A stretch of 57,694 nt of DNA from Nocardioides sp. IC4_145 (GCF_011250565.1 NZ_JAANMS010000030.1:1-57694); one strand, 5' to 3'; positions 33,760-42,824 are shown, counted from the stretch's first letter. Notes: generated from the sequence alone by a model not told the origin. Numbers and translations are program-made.

Positions 33760-35166
33760 CTACTCCTCGTCCTCGCCGGACTCCTCGGAGGGCGAGGGCG
33801 ACTCGGTCGGCTCCTCGAACTCGGGGTCGAGGACACGCTGGGAGTCCAGGTCGATCTGCTCGGTGACCGCCTCGAGGTCGAGCTCGGGGGCGGAGGTGAC
33901 GAGCGAGCGGATGTCGTCGCGGATCGCGGTCTCCAGCTCGTCCCAGGTGTCGAGCAGCGGGGGCACGCGCAGCGCGCGGATCGAGTCGGTGAAGACCGAG
34001 GCGTGGGCGGGCAGGCGGTCGGGCCGGACGAAGTCCTCGGAGTAGGCGACCTCGAGGTTGGCCGGCACCAGGTAGCCGGCGCGGACCACGCGGGCCACGG
34101 ACTCCGACGAGGTGGCGTGGACCAGGAAGTCGGCGCCCTCGGCGGTGCTCGCCGCCGCCTTGGACAGGCACAGCCCGGTGATGTCGCCGACGGTCGCGTA
34201 GGACCCGAGCGTCGGGATCGGCATCACGTCGAACTCCAGCCCCGGCACCTGCCGCAGCTCCGGCACGAGCGAGCGGTCGCCGGTCATCATCGCCAGCCGG
34301 CCCCGCTCGAACCACTCCACCGGGGTCGCGCGCTGCAGCTGGCCCTCGGTGAGCGTGAGCTGGGGGTTGCGCAGCAGCTCGAGGGTTCGGGTCAGCGCCT
34401 CGCGGCTGCCGTCGCTGGAGAACGCCGTGGACGTCGGCTCGGTCTCGTCGTTGAAGACCGACCCGCCACCGCTCTCGACGAACGGCGCCAGCCCCTGCAG
34501 CGTGGGCTCGACGTGGACACCGCGGACCCGCTTGCGCGGGCGCGTGGCGAAGTCGGCCGCGGCGACGAACTCCTCGAAGGACCAGCGCGTGTCGTCCTCG
34601 TCGCTGGGCGCCGGGAGCTCGCGGTTGCGCATCTTCTCGAAGTCGACGAGCTCGGTGTTGTAGTAGACGACCGTCGGGGAGATGCCGTACGGCATGCACT
34701 GCAGGCGCGTGTCGGCGGAGAAGGCGCGCAGCGCGTCGCGGGAGTAGTTGTCGCCGAACTCCGTGCCGCGCTCGTCGAGCAGCTCGTCGACGGGCTGGGT
34801 CAGCCCCTCCTCGAGCAGCCACCGCAGGTCGCGGCGCGAGGCCAGGAACACGTCGGGCACCTTGCCGCCGGCCCGCAGCGCGTCGGAAAGGTCCTCGCGG
34901 TCGTCCCAGGAGCGCAGCTCGACCTGGCTCTCCTGGGAGGCGGCGTTGAAGGTGTCGACCATCGCCTGGTAGGCCGACACCTCGTCGTTGGTGCCCCACA
35001 CGCCGAACAGCAGGCGCACCGGCGGGGCGGCGCGGGTCGGCTCGGGAGCGGGCGGGTCGTCGTCGCCGCCGTCGTTGCTGCACGCACCGAGGCCCAGTCC
35101 CAGGGCGAGCACCAGCAGGGCGGCCACCCCGGTCCGGGTGCTCCGCCGTCCCCGTCGCAGCCGCAC
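33760..35166 (-). CDS. ABC-transporter solute-binding lipoprotein (sugar type), orphan
   Basis: A 468-residue family-1 extracellular solute-binding protein. GTG 35164-35166, with GAGGAGG six bases before it, gives MRLRRGRRSTRTGVAALLVLALGLGLGACS, a basic signal peptide with lipobox and Cys near residue 29. The mature part is typical: VRLLFGVWGTNDEVSAYQAMVDTFNAASQESQVEL, then VPDVFLASRRDLRWLLEEGL and PYGISPTVVYYNTELVDF. It ends in an acidic Glu/Ser tail. Permease and ATPase genes, which normally follow, are not nearby, so it must share a transporter encoded elsewhere. Ligand unknown. Confidence 0.88.
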   Translation of the reverse strand: MRLRRGRRSTRTGVAALLVLALGLGLGACSNDGGDDDPPAPEPTRAAPPVRLLFGVWGTNDEVSAYQAMVDTFNAASQESQVELRSWDDREDLSDALRAGGKVPDVFLASRRDLRWLLEEGLTQPVDELLDERGTEFGDNYSRDALRAFSADTRLQCMPYGISPTVVYYNTELVDFEKMRNRELPAPSDEDDTRWSFEEFVAAADFATRPRKRVRGVHVEPTLQGLAPFVESGGGSVFNDETEPTSTAFSSDGSREALTRTLELLRNPQLTLTEGQLQRATPVEWFERGRLAMMTGDRSLVPELRQVPGLEFDVMPIPTLGSYATVGDITGLCLSKAAASTAEGADFLVHATSSESVARVVRAGYLVPANLEVAYSEDFVRPDRLPAHASVFTDSIRALRVPPLLDTWDELETAIRDDIRSLVTSAPELDLEAVTEQIDLDSQRVLDPEFEEPTESPSPSEESGEDEE

Positions 35167-35275
35167 GGCACGCCTCCTCGCTCCGGCCGCACGGGCGGCC
35201 CAGGTCACAGCACGCGCCCCCGTGTCCGGGGCGCGCCGTCACCCTACCGACCGCCCCGGCTGCCTACGATGCAGC
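35167..35275. promoter_or_regulatory. Divergent lipoprotein promoters around a perfect inverted repeat
   Basis: CGCGCCCC-N7-GGGGCGCG (35213-35235) lies 47 bases before the solute-binding gene start and 40 before the other lipoprotein start. Perfect 8-base arms separated by about one helical turn suggest a shared operator. Confidence 0.45.
35265..35270 (+). promoter_or_regulatory. -10 element of a leaderless promoter (TACGAT)
   Basis: TACGAT, a near-consensus -10, lies five bases before the GTG at 35276. No Shine-Dalgarno sequence is present. Confidence 0.5.
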
Positions 35276-36073
35276 GTGCCCCGCCTTCCCCGAGCACCCC
35301 AAGCGCTCCTGCTCCCCGCCGCTCTCGCCCTGGCCCTCGGCCTCTCCGCGTGCGGAGGCGACGGGAGCGACGCCGCCGAGGCGCCGACGAGCCCCGCCGC
35401 CACGACGAGCGCGACCGCGCCAGCGGCGCCGCCCGCGAGCAATCCGACCGAGGGCGCCCGGACCGACGAGCCGGAGGCGAGCCGCACCGCGCGGCCGAAC
35501 CGCACCCTCGCCCCGCTGCCGCCGCAGCCACTGCTGGCCAAGCCGGCCCGCGCCCACCTGCTCGCCGCGGACCGGATGCCGACGGTGGCCGAGGACCGGC
35601 CCTGGACCGAGGCGACGAAGGGCGACGGCTCGCGGCCCGTCGGCGCGTGCCAGAAGGCCTCGCTGTTCGACATCGGCGCGATCCGGACGACCGAGCGCCG
35701 GTTCACCACGGCCGACGGCTCGGCGACCGCGGTCCAGGTGCTCGGCAGGTTCGCGGACCGCTCCTCGGCCTACCGCGCCGCCGAGGTGCTGATGGCCTGG
35801 CGCGCCGACTGCGCCGAGCGCCTGTCCTCGCCCCGCGCGAAGGTCGGTGAGGCGCACGACGTGCCGGTCCGCACCGGCTTCGGGACCGTGTACGCCGCGA
35901 CGTACGGCGAGCGCTCGGCCGACGGCGCCCGCGCCACCGCGCTCGGCGTGGTCCGGAAGGGCAGCTGGATCAGCGTCGTCGAGGTCGCCACCGACGAGCG
36001 CCGGTGGCCGAGCGGCCGGAACCCCGCCCGCCAGGCTGTCCGCCGGATCGCCGCGACGTTCCGGGCGTCCTGA
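35276..36073 (+). CDS. Exported lipoprotein of unknown function
   Basis: A 265-residue lipoprotein: signal MPRLPRAPQALLLPAALALALGLSACGG with lipobox LSAC, an Ala/Thr/Pro-rich spacer to about residue 85, and a globular domain with two Cys (PVGACQKASLFDIGAIRTTERRF and MAWRADCAERLSS). The domain resembles the PknH-type extracellular sensor family in arrangement (short alpha/beta with two Cys), but I would not press this. The GTG at 35276-35278 is at leaderless distance from TACGAT. Its last 104 bases are also covered by the convergent PemK-like gene on the other strand. Confidence 0.75.
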   Translation: MPRLPRAPQALLLPAALALALGLSACGGDGSDAAEAPTSPAATTSATAPAAPPASNPTEGARTDEPEASRTARPNRTLAPLPPQPLLAKPARAHLLAADRMPTVAEDRPWTEATKGDGSRPVGACQKASLFDIGAIRTTERRFTTADGSATAVQVLGRFADRSSAYRAAEVLMAWRADCAERLSSPRAKVGEAHDVPVRTGFGTVYAATYGERSADGARATALGVVRKGSWISVVEVATDERRWPSGRNPARQAVRRIAATFRAS

Positions 36074-36551
36074 GCCCGGCGAGGTCCTCGGCGAGGTAGG
36101 GGGCCGCGGCGGCGACGACCGCGTCGAACGTGCCGCGGGCGAGCGCCGCGCCCTCCCGGCGCACCGCGTCGGGGTCGAGCACGAGCAGCCGGTCCAGCCG
36201 GACCTCGCTCGGCCGGCCCTGCCGGTCCCAACCCCCGGCGCCGACGTCCATCCAGTGACGGCCCCACCGGGCCTCGTCGGCGGCGTCGCGGTCGTGGTCC
36301 TTGCTGGTGAGCATCAGCGCGAGCAGCCGCTCGCCCCCGGGTGTGCGCTCGCGGGCGAGCACCAGCACCGGGCGGTCCTTGCCGCGGCTCGCGTCCTCCT
36401 CGTAGGGGACCCAGGCCCAGACGACCTCGCCGGGATCGGGACGGCCATCGGCGCGCGGCGCGTGGACGAACCGCGAGAGCGGCACGCGGGAGGGGAGCCG
36501 GCGCGCAGCGTCCCGGAGGGTGGAGAGCACGCCGGACCGGGAGCGCCTCAC
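35970..36551 (-). CDS. PemK/MazF-like protein with basic tail
   Basis: A 193-residue protein (187 if GTG 36530 is used). The core resembles PemK/MazF RNA endonucleases: GEVVWAWVPYEEDASRGKDRPVLVLARERT is the N-terminal beta-barrel with the K-DRP-V motif, followed by LLALMLTSKDHDRD and SEVRLDRLLVLD. The last 35 or so residues are Arg/Gly/Ser-rich and lie on the complementary strand of the lipoprotein gene (104-bp 3' overlap), so the tail may be an accident of that overlap. No antitoxin gene lies next to it, so it may not be a functional toxin pair. Confidence 0.65.
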   Translation of the reverse strand: MRRSRSGVLSTLRDAARRLPSRVPLSRFVHAPRADGRPDPGEVVWAWVPYEEDASRGKDRPVLVLARERTPGGERLLALMLTSKDHDRDAADEARWGRHWMDVGAGGWDRQGRPSEVRLDRLLVLDPDAVRREGAALARGTFDAVVAAAAPYLAEDLAGLRTPGTSRRSGGQPGGRGSGRSATGARRWRPRRR

Positions 36552-36620
36552 GGCGCGTGGCCGCTCGTAGCGGCTAATTGTGGGACCCGGGGCTGCCACG
36601 GCCCGGCGTGCTCGTTCTCC

Positions 36621-36626
36621 ATTGTA
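36621..36626 (-). promoter_or_regulatory. Consensus-like -10 element TACAAT upstream of the PemK-like gene
   Basis: On the minus strand TACAAT, the best -10 sequence in this window, precedes the PemK-like gene by 69 bases. No -35 hexamer is evident at 16-18 bases. Start of transcription would be near 36614, leaving a leader of about 60 bases. Confidence 0.45.
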
Positions 36627-36631
36627 ACGAC

Positions 36632-37225
36632 CTACTGGAGCCGTGCGGCCAGCTCGAGGTGACCGGCGGCCTCGAGCTGCTCGGCCATGGCGAGCATCCG
36701 CCGCACCCCGTCCTCCCCGGGGCCGGGCAGGTGCGCCCGTCCGGTCGCGACGACCCGCGCGAAGGCCGCGGCCCGCAGCAGGACGTCGGCGAAGTCGCTC
36801 GTGGCGATCCCGCGCAGCACCTCGTCGACCATCGCCTTGAGCTGCTCGGGCCCCGGCGGGTCGGCCACCCCGGCGACGACGCGGGCGACCTGGGCGCGGG
36901 CGCGCCCGGCCTCGAACTCGCGGGCCACGGCGACCGGCTCGGCGTGCACCCACGAGCGCAGCAGGAAGAGTCGCCACAGGCAGCCGGCGATCGAGTCCGC
37001 CGGTGCGCCGGCCCACACCTCGGCGATCGTCTCGATGCCCTCGTCCTCGGCCAGCCGCAGCAGCCGCTCGGCCACCTCCGAGTCGTCGCTCGCCCGCGCG
37101 CCACGCACGAGCAGCACGGCGGCGCGGTCGGCCGCCTCGGTCACGAGCGCGGGGTCGGCCCCGCCGACGATCTCGGCGAAGAAGCCCGCGCCCGGGGTCA
37201 TCGGGCGGTGGTGCTGGCGGCTCAC
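36632..37225 (-). CDS. Unknown helical protein downstream of hrpA
   Basis: A 197-residue mostly alpha-helical, acidic protein. I do not recognise the family. It begins MSRQHHRPMTPGAGFFAEIVGGADPALV; the middle FLLRSWVHAEPVAVAREFEAGRARAQVARVVAGVADPP is a long amphipathic stretch. No signal or membrane helix. It starts at GTG 37225, 10 bp after the hrpA stop on the same strand, so it is likely co-transcribed with it; an in-frame ATG at 37201 is the alternative start. Confidence 0.7.
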   Translation of the reverse strand: MSRQHHRPMTPGAGFFAEIVGGADPALVTEAADRAAVLLVRGARASDDSEVAERLLRLAEDEGIETIAEVWAGAPADSIAGCLWRLFLLRSWVHAEPVAVAREFEAGRARAQVARVVAGVADPPGPEQLKAMVDEVLRGIATSDFADVLLRAAAFARVVATGRAHLPGPGEDGVRRMLAMAEQLEAAGHLELAARLQ

Positions 37226-37235
37226 CCGAGCGAGG

Positions 37236-40200
37236 TTACGCCCGGGCCCCAGCCCCGGGACCCGAGCCGCCGCCCGAGCCGGCGGCCTGCGCGAGCACCT
37301 TGCGGATCCGCTGGTCGCTGACCGGGGCGGGGGTGCCGAGCTGCTGGGCCCACAACGAGACGCGGTACTCCTCGAGCATCCACCGGACCTGCCGCAGGGC
37401 CGTGCCGGCCGGCCGCCCCTCCGGCAGCGCCGCGGTCGCGTGCAGCCACGCGTCCTGGAGGTCGGCCACCTGGTCCATCAGCCGACGGTCGCGGTCGACG
37501 GCGGCGTACCCCTCGTCGAGGCGGGCCCGCCGCTGGAGCAGCGCCTGGAGGTAGCGCGGGTAGGACCGCAGCTGCGCCGCGCCGGCCTCGCCGACGAAGC
37601 CGGGGTGGACCAGGCGCGCGAGCTGCGCCTCGAGGTCGGAGAGGGCGGGCAGCATCGTCATCTCGGCGCGACCGGACAGCGCCTTGTCGGCCTGCCGCCA
37701 GAGGTCGAGCACGCGGATGACGTCGGTCACCACCGCGCGCACCCGCGCCTCCTGGTCCTGGGCGGCGACGGCGCGGAGCGCGTCGTACGCCGCCTGGTCC
37801 CGCGCCGCGGGCCGGGCGTCGACGACGTCGACGACGACGGCGCGGCGGCAGTCCTCGAGCAGGGCGCTCACCGAGGGGTACGGCGTGCCGGCGAGCGCGA
37901 GCTTCTCGTGGTTGCTGAGCGAGTCGAGGACGGCCTTGACCGGCGAGGACGTGCCGAGCAGCAGGAGCCGGACGACCGCGAGCCGGTGCCGCGCCTCCTG
38001 CTCGTCGGCGGACCCGACGACCTGGAGCCCGACGGTCGAGCCCTCGTCGACGAGCGTGGGATAGGCCTTGACCTCGTGGCCCGCCCGCTTCTGGGTGAAG
38101 GAGGCGTCGATGGTGCCGAAGGTCCAGGTCGTCTCGCCGCTGCGGGTCAGCCCGCTCTCGGTGGCGACCTCCTCGAGCGCCCGGCGGAAGCGCGGCCGCA
38201 GCGGCGCCTTGAGCGCCTCGAGGTCCTTGCCGCGCGCCTGCTCGCGGCCGGCGTCGTCGACGACGCGGTACGTCGGGCGCAGGTGCTCGGGGACCTTCGA
38301 CCAGTCCCAGGCGTCGCGGGGAACGACCACCCCCGTGGTCGCGCGGCACCAGCGCTCGAGCGCGTCGAGCAGCGGCTCCTCCCCCGGCGGGACGGCGGCG
38401 AGGAACTCCCGCGCCTTGTTGGGCGCCGGCACGAAGCTGACCCGGAGGTTCTTCGGCAGGCTGCGGATGAGCTCGGTGACCAGCTCCTCGCGCAGGCCCG
38501 GGACGTTCCAGGAGAAGTCCTCCGCCGCGACCCGGTTGAGGGTCGCCACGGGCACGTCGATCGTCAGCCCGTCCTCGGCCGTGCCGGGCTCGAAGTGGTA
38601 GCTGATCGGGAACGTCAGCCCCTCGGCCTGCCACTCCTGCGGGTAGTCGGCCTCGCGCACCTCCTCGGCGGTGCCGTGGGTGAGCATCGCGGGGTCGAAG
38701 GTGAGCAGCTCCGGGTGCCGCTGCCGCTCGCGCTTCCACCACTGATCGAAGTGCGCGCCGCTGACGACGTCCTGGCCGACGCGTGCGTCGTAGAAGTCGA
38801 AGAGGGTCTCCTCGTCGACGACGATGTCGCGGCGGCGGGCGCGGTGCTCGAGCTCCTCGGCCTCCTCGAGCAGCCGCTTGTTCTCGGCCGCGAACTTGTG
38901 CCGGGTGTGCCACTCCCCCTGCACCAGCGCGTGCCGGATGAACAGCTCGCGGGAGACGACCGGGTCGACCTTGCCGTACGACACGAGCCGGTCGGCGACC
39001 AGCGGCACGCCGTACAACGTGGCGCGCTCGTAGGCCATGACCGCGGCGCGCTTGCGGCTCCAGTGCGGCTCGCTGTAGGTGCGCTTGACCAGGTCGCCGC
39101 CGAGCCGCTCGGCCCACTCCGGGTTGATCGCGGCGTTCTGCCGCGCCCACAGCCGGCTGGTCTCGACGAGCTCGCCGGCCATGAGGTACGCCGGGTTCTT
39201 GCGCGCCACGACGCTGCCCGGGAAGACCGCGAACCGGGCGCCGCGGGCGCCGAGGTACTCCCGCGGCCCGCGGCGGCGCTCGCCGGCCTTCTCCTTCTTG
39301 TCGCGCTCCTCGAGCGCGCCGATGTGGGAGAGCAGCCCGGACAGCAGCGCCTGGTGGATGCCGTCGGCATCGGGCGTGTCGGCGGGATGGCCGACGTCGA
39401 TGCTCATCTCCTTGCAGACCTGCCGCAGCTGGGACTCGAAGTCCTGCCACTCGCGCACGCGCAGGTAGTTGAGGTGCTCGGCGCGGCACATCCGGCGGAA
39501 CGCGCTGCTGCTGAGCTCGCGCTGCTGGGCCTTGAGGTAGCGCCACAGCTCCAGCCAGGTGAGGAAGTCGCTGCCCTCGACCTTGAACCGCGCGTGCAGC
39601 TGGTCGGCCCGCGCCTGCTCGGCCGGGTGGTCCGGGCCGGGGCGCTCGCGCGGGTCCTGCAGGGAGAGCGCCGCGGCGATGACGACGACCTCGCGGACGC
39701 AGCCGAGCCGCTCGGCCTCGAGCACCATCCGCCCCAGTCGTGGGTCGATCGGCAGGCGCGCGAGGCGCCGCCCGAGCGTCGTGAGGCGCGGACCGCGGCG
39801 GTCCTGCCGGCCCTCCTGACGCGCCTGGCCCTGCTGCTCGGGCGTCAGCGCGCCGAGCTCCTCGAGCAGCTGGACGCCGGCGGTCACGTTGCGGCGGTCC
39901 GGCGGCTCCACGAACGGGAACCGGCCGAGGTCGCCGAGGCCGAGGCTGGCCATCTGCAGGATGACGCTGGCGAGGTTGGTGCGCAGGATCTCGGGGTCGG
40001 TGAACTCCGGGCGCCCCTCGAAGTCCTCCTCGGAGTAGAGCCGGATCGCGATGCCGGCCGCCACCCGCCCGCACCGGCCCGAGCGCTGGTTGGCCGAGGC
40101 CTGGCTGACCGGCTCGATGGGCAGCCGCTGGACCTTGGTGCGCAGGGAGTACCGCGAGATGCGCGCGACGCCGGTGTCGACGACGTACCGGATGCCGGGC

Positions 40201-41135
40201 ACGGTCAGCGAGGTCTCGGCGACGTTGGTCGCCAGCACGACCCGGCGGCCGGTGTGCGGCGCGAAGACCTTGTGCTGCTCGGCGGCCGAGAGCCGGCTGT
40301 AGAGCGGCACGACCTCCAGCCCGCCGCCGCGGGTGGACGTGGTCAGCTCCGACAGCGCGTCGGCGGTGTCGCGGATCTCCCGCTCGCCGGGGAGGAAGAC
40401 CAGCACGTCGCCGGGCCCCTCGGCGGAGAGCTCCTTGACCGCGTCGACGATCGCCTCGGTCTGGTCGCGGACGATCGGCTCGCCCTCGTCGTCGTTCTCC
40501 GGCAGCTCCAGCAGCGGCCGGTAGCGGACCTCGACGGGGTAGGTGCGGCCACTGACCTCGATGATCGGGGCCGGCTTGCCGCGCCGGTCGGCGAAGTGCT
40601 CGGCGAAGCGCTCGGGGTCGATGGTCGCGGAGGTGATGACCAGCTTGAGGTCGGGCCGCTTGGGCAGCAGCCGCTTGAGGTAGCCGAGCAGGAAGTCGAT
40701 GTTGAGGCTGCGCTCGTGGGCCTCGTCGATGATGATCGTGTCGTACTTCTGGAGCATCCGGTCGCGCTGCAGCTCGGCGAGCAGGATCCCGTCGGTCATC
40801 AGCTTGACCCGCGTGGCCTTCGACGTGCGGTCGGTGAAGCGCACCTGGTAGCCGACCGGGCTCTCCGGACCGCCCAGCTCGGTGCCGAGCTCGCTCGCGA
40901 TGCGCTCGGCCACCGAGCGCGCCGCGATCCGCCGCGGCTGGGTGTGCCCGATCAGCCCGCCGCCGCCCGCGCGGCCGGCCCCGCGGCCGAGCTCGAGGCA
41001 GATCTTCGGCAGCTGGGTCGTCTTCCCGGAGCCGGTCTCGCCGGCGACGATGACGACCTGGTGGTCCCGGATCGCGGCCGCGATGTCGTCGCGGCGCTGG
41101 GTGACCGGCAGCTCCGGCGGGTAGGTGATGTCCAC
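37236..41135 (-). CDS. hrpA: ATP-dependent RNA helicase HrpA
   Basis: A 1299-residue DEAH-box helicase, full length for HrpA. Walker A is G32-ETGSGKTT-40, the DEAH box is residues 137-140 (IIIDEAHERSLNIDFLL), motif III is VITSATID, and motif VI is ANQRSGRCGRVAAGIAIRLYSEEDF. Next come winged-helix/ratchet and OB-type regions and the long C-terminal DUF3418-like region (VRDVVVSEELVE-like stretches near IDVPVATLNRVAAEDFSW). HrpA unwinds RNA and rescues stalled ribosomes. The GTG at 41135 (MDITYPPELPVTQRRDDI) follows GGAG; the longer open frame upstream is basic low-complexity. Divergent from kstD. Confidence 0.95.
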   Translation of the reverse strand: MDITYPPELPVTQRRDDIAAAIRDHQVVIVAGETGSGKTTQLPKICLELGRGAGRAGGGGLIGHTQPRRIAARSVAERIASELGTELGGPESPVGYQVRFTDRTSKATRVKLMTDGILLAELQRDRMLQKYDTIIIDEAHERSLNIDFLLGYLKRLLPKRPDLKLVITSATIDPERFAEHFADRRGKPAPIIEVSGRTYPVEVRYRPLLELPENDDEGEPIVRDQTEAIVDAVKELSAEGPGDVLVFLPGEREIRDTADALSELTTSTRGGGLEVVPLYSRLSAAEQHKVFAPHTGRRVVLATNVAETSLTVPGIRYVVDTGVARISRYSLRTKVQRLPIEPVSQASANQRSGRCGRVAAGIAIRLYSEEDFEGRPEFTDPEILRTNLASVILQMASLGLGDLGRFPFVEPPDRRNVTAGVQLLEELGALTPEQQGQARQEGRQDRRGPRLTTLGRRLARLPIDPRLGRMVLEAERLGCVREVVVIAAALSLQDPRERPGPDHPAEQARADQLHARFKVEGSDFLTWLELWRYLKAQQRELSSSAFRRMCRAEHLNYLRVREWQDFESQLRQVCKEMSIDVGHPADTPDADGIHQALLSGLLSHIGALEERDKKEKAGERRRGPREYLGARGARFAVFPGSVVARKNPAYLMAGELVETSRLWARQNAAINPEWAERLGGDLVKRTYSEPHWSRKRAAVMAYERATLYGVPLVADRLVSYGKVDPVVSRELFIRHALVQGEWHTRHKFAAENKRLLEEAEELEHRARRRDIVVDEETLFDFYDARVGQDVVSGAHFDQWWKRERQRHPELLTFDPAMLTHGTAEEVREADYPQEWQAEGLTFPISYHFEPGTAEDGLTIDVPVATLNRVAAEDFSWNVPGLREELVTELIRSLPKNLRVSFVPAPNKAREFLAAVPPGEEPLLDALERWCRATTGVVVPRDAWDWSKVPEHLRPTYRVVDDAGREQARGKDLEALKAPLRPRFRRALEEVATESGLTRSGETTWTFGTIDASFTQKRAGHEVKAYPTLVDEGSTVGLQVVGSADEQEARHRLAVVRLLLLGTSSPVKAVLDSLSNHEKLALAGTPYPSVSALLEDCRRAVVVDVVDARPAARDQAAYDALRAVAAQDQEARVRAVVTDVIRVLDLWRQADKALSGRAEMTMLPALSDLEAQLARLVHPGFVGEAGAAQLRSYPRYLQALLQRRARLDEGYAAVDRDRRLMDQVADLQDAWLHATAALPEGRPAGTALRQVRWMLEEYRVSLWAQQLGTPAPVSDQRIRKVLAQAAGSGGGSGPGAGARA

Positions 41136-41193
41136 AACCGCTCCATCATCCCAGTCCCGTGGTCGGCGGCGCACCCGAGACCGGGACCGGCGG

Positions 41194-41223
41194 TTGCGTG
41201 GAACACGTTCTACCCGACACGAT
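41194..41223 (+). promoter_or_regulatory. kstD promoter with leaderless start
   Basis: TTGCGT (41194-41199), 18-base spacer, CACGAT (41218-41223), then six bases to the GTG at 41230. It brackets the KstR-like box. Confidence 0.45.
41199..41212. promoter_or_regulatory. KstR-type operator TGGAACACGTTCTA
   Basis: The site matches the cholesterol-repressor consensus TNNAACNNGTTNNA at every fixed position. It sits 18 bases before the start of the steroid-dehydrogenase gene, between the -35 and -10 elements, where KstR would block transcription until steroid-CoA thioesters appear. No kstR gene lies in the window. Confidence 0.75.
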
Positions 41224-41229
41224 CCCCCG

Positions 41230-42798
41230 GTGATCGGCACCGCTGCGGACAGCTCCCCGGACAGCTCCCCGGACAGCCAGGAGTACGACGTCGTCGTGGT
41301 CGGGTCCGGAGGTGGCGCGCTGACCGGCGCGGTCCTCGCGGCGCGGGCCGGCCTCTCGGTCGTCGTCCTGGAGAAGACCGGCTTCCTCGGCGGCACGTCG
41401 GCCTACTCCGGCGGCGCGTGCTGGCTGCCCGGCAGCGCGGTGCAGCAGCGGGCCGGGCTGCCGGACTCCACCGAGGCCGCGCGGGACTACCTCGGCGCGA
41501 TCCTCGAGGGCCCGGACGAGGCCAAGGTCGAGGCGTTCCTCGCGCACGCACCCGACCTGGTGGCTGAGCTGGAGTCCGACGAGCTGATGGACTTCGAGTG
41601 GGTGCCGTTCGCGGAGTACTACGACGCCCCCGGCCGCGTCCCCGGCGGCCGCTCGATCCAGCCGTCGAAGATCCGCCGGGACGAGCTGCCCGAGCAGGTC
41701 GCCGCCTGGGTCCGCCCGCCGGTCGAGCGCGACCGCGCCGGCGAGCCTGGCCGCCGCACGCTGACCGGCGGCCAGGCGCTCGTCGCGCGGCTCGCCGCGA
41801 TGCTGGTCCGCGACGGCGGCACGGTCAGCACCGGCCTGCCGGTGACGGGCCTGCTCAGCGAGGAGGGGCCGGACGGGTCGCCGAAGGTGGTCGGCGTCGT
41901 CGGCATGAGCCCCGAGGGGCCGGTGCGGGTCCGCGCCCGGCGCGGCGTCCTGCTCGGCTCGGGCGGCTTCGAGCGGAACGCCGCGGTCCGCGAGGAGCAC
42001 GGCGTACCCGGGTCGGCGGCGTGGACGATGGCGCCCGACGGCACCAACACCGGCGAGCCGATCGCGGCGGCCGAGGCGATCGGCGCGGCGAGCGACTACG
42101 CCGGGCTCGGCTGGTTCTGCCCCGGGCTCGAGCAGCCGGACGGCGCGGGCGCGTTCACGCTCGGCTTCCGCAGCGGGCTGATGGTCGACCAGACGGGCCG
42201 GCGCTACGGCAACGAGTGCCTGCCCTACGACCGGTTCGGCCGGGTGATGGCGCAGGCGCCCGAGCGGATCCCGTCGTGGTTCGTCTTCGACTCCCGCGAG
42301 GGCGGCCGGCTCCCGGCCATCGCGATCCCCGAGGGCGACCCCGACGCCCGCCTCGCCGCCGGCACCTGGGTGCGCGCCGACACGGTCGCGGACCTCGCGG
42401 AGGCGACCGGGCTGCCCGTCGACGCGCTGACGGAGACGGTCGAGCGGTTCAACGGCTTCTGCTCTTCGGGGGTGGACGAGGACTTCGGCCGGGGCGAGGA
42501 CGAGTACGACACGTTCTTCGCCGGCGGCACGGGACCGAACAAGGCGCTCACGCCGTGCGACCAGCCGCCGTACCACGCCGCCCGCTTCGTCCTCTCCGAC
42601 CTCGGCACCAAGGGCGGCCTCGTCACCGACGCCGCAGGCCGGGTCCTCCGCAAGGACGGGAAACCGCTGCTCGGGCTCTACGCCACCGGCAACGCGGCCG
42701 CCTCGCTCTTCGGCGGCGTCTACCCGGGGCCGGGGGCGCCGCTCGGCTCGGCGATGGTGTTCGCGTCGCTCGCGGTGCGGGAGATGCTCGGCGCTTGA
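41230..42798 (+). CDS. kstD: 3-ketosteroid delta-1-dehydrogenase family flavoprotein
   Basis: A 522-residue FAD enzyme: YDVVVVGSGGGALTGAVLAARAGLSVVVLEKTG at the N-terminus, SAYSGGACWLPG, and near the C-terminus PPYHAARFVLSDLGTKGGLVTDAAGRVL and LYATGNAAASLFGGVYPGPGAPLGSAMVFA. The late Tyr plus GTKGG signature and size fit 3-ketosteroid-delta-1-dehydrogenase, which introduces the C1-C2 double bond of ring A. The N-terminus has a repeated SSPDSSPDSQ stretch encoded by 12-base repeats at 41247-41278. GTG 41230 is at leaderless distance from CACGAT. The KstR-type box in the promoter supports the steroid role; the wider fumarate-reductase-like family remains possible. Confidence 0.8.
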   Translation: MIGTAADSSPDSSPDSQEYDVVVVGSGGGALTGAVLAARAGLSVVVLEKTGFLGGTSAYSGGACWLPGSAVQQRAGLPDSTEAARDYLGAILEGPDEAKVEAFLAHAPDLVAELESDELMDFEWVPFAEYYDAPGRVPGGRSIQPSKIRRDELPEQVAAWVRPPVERDRAGEPGRRTLTGGQALVARLAAMLVRDGGTVSTGLPVTGLLSEEGPDGSPKVVGVVGMSPEGPVRVRARRGVLLGSGGFERNAAVREEHGVPGSAAWTMAPDGTNTGEPIAAAEAIGAASDYAGLGWFCPGLEQPDGAGAFTLGFRSGLMVDQTGRRYGNECLPYDRFGRVMAQAPERIPSWFVFDSREGGRLPAIAIPEGDPDARLAAGTWVRADTVADLAEATGLPVDALTETVERFNGFCSSGVDEDFGRGEDEYDTFFAGGTGPNKALTPCDQPPYHAARFVLSDLGTKGGLVTDAAGRVLRKDGKPLLGLYATGNAAASLFGGVYPGPGAPLGSAMVFASLAVREMLGA

Positions 42799-42824
42799 CC
42801 CGCGCGGCGGGGCTCGGACAGGCC

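Noticed and set aside
36552..36623. 24-codon frame upstream of the PemK-like gene, possible antitoxin
   Set aside because: Its ATG overlaps the -10 box and no Shine-Dalgarno exists; too short and Pro-rich for an antitoxin.
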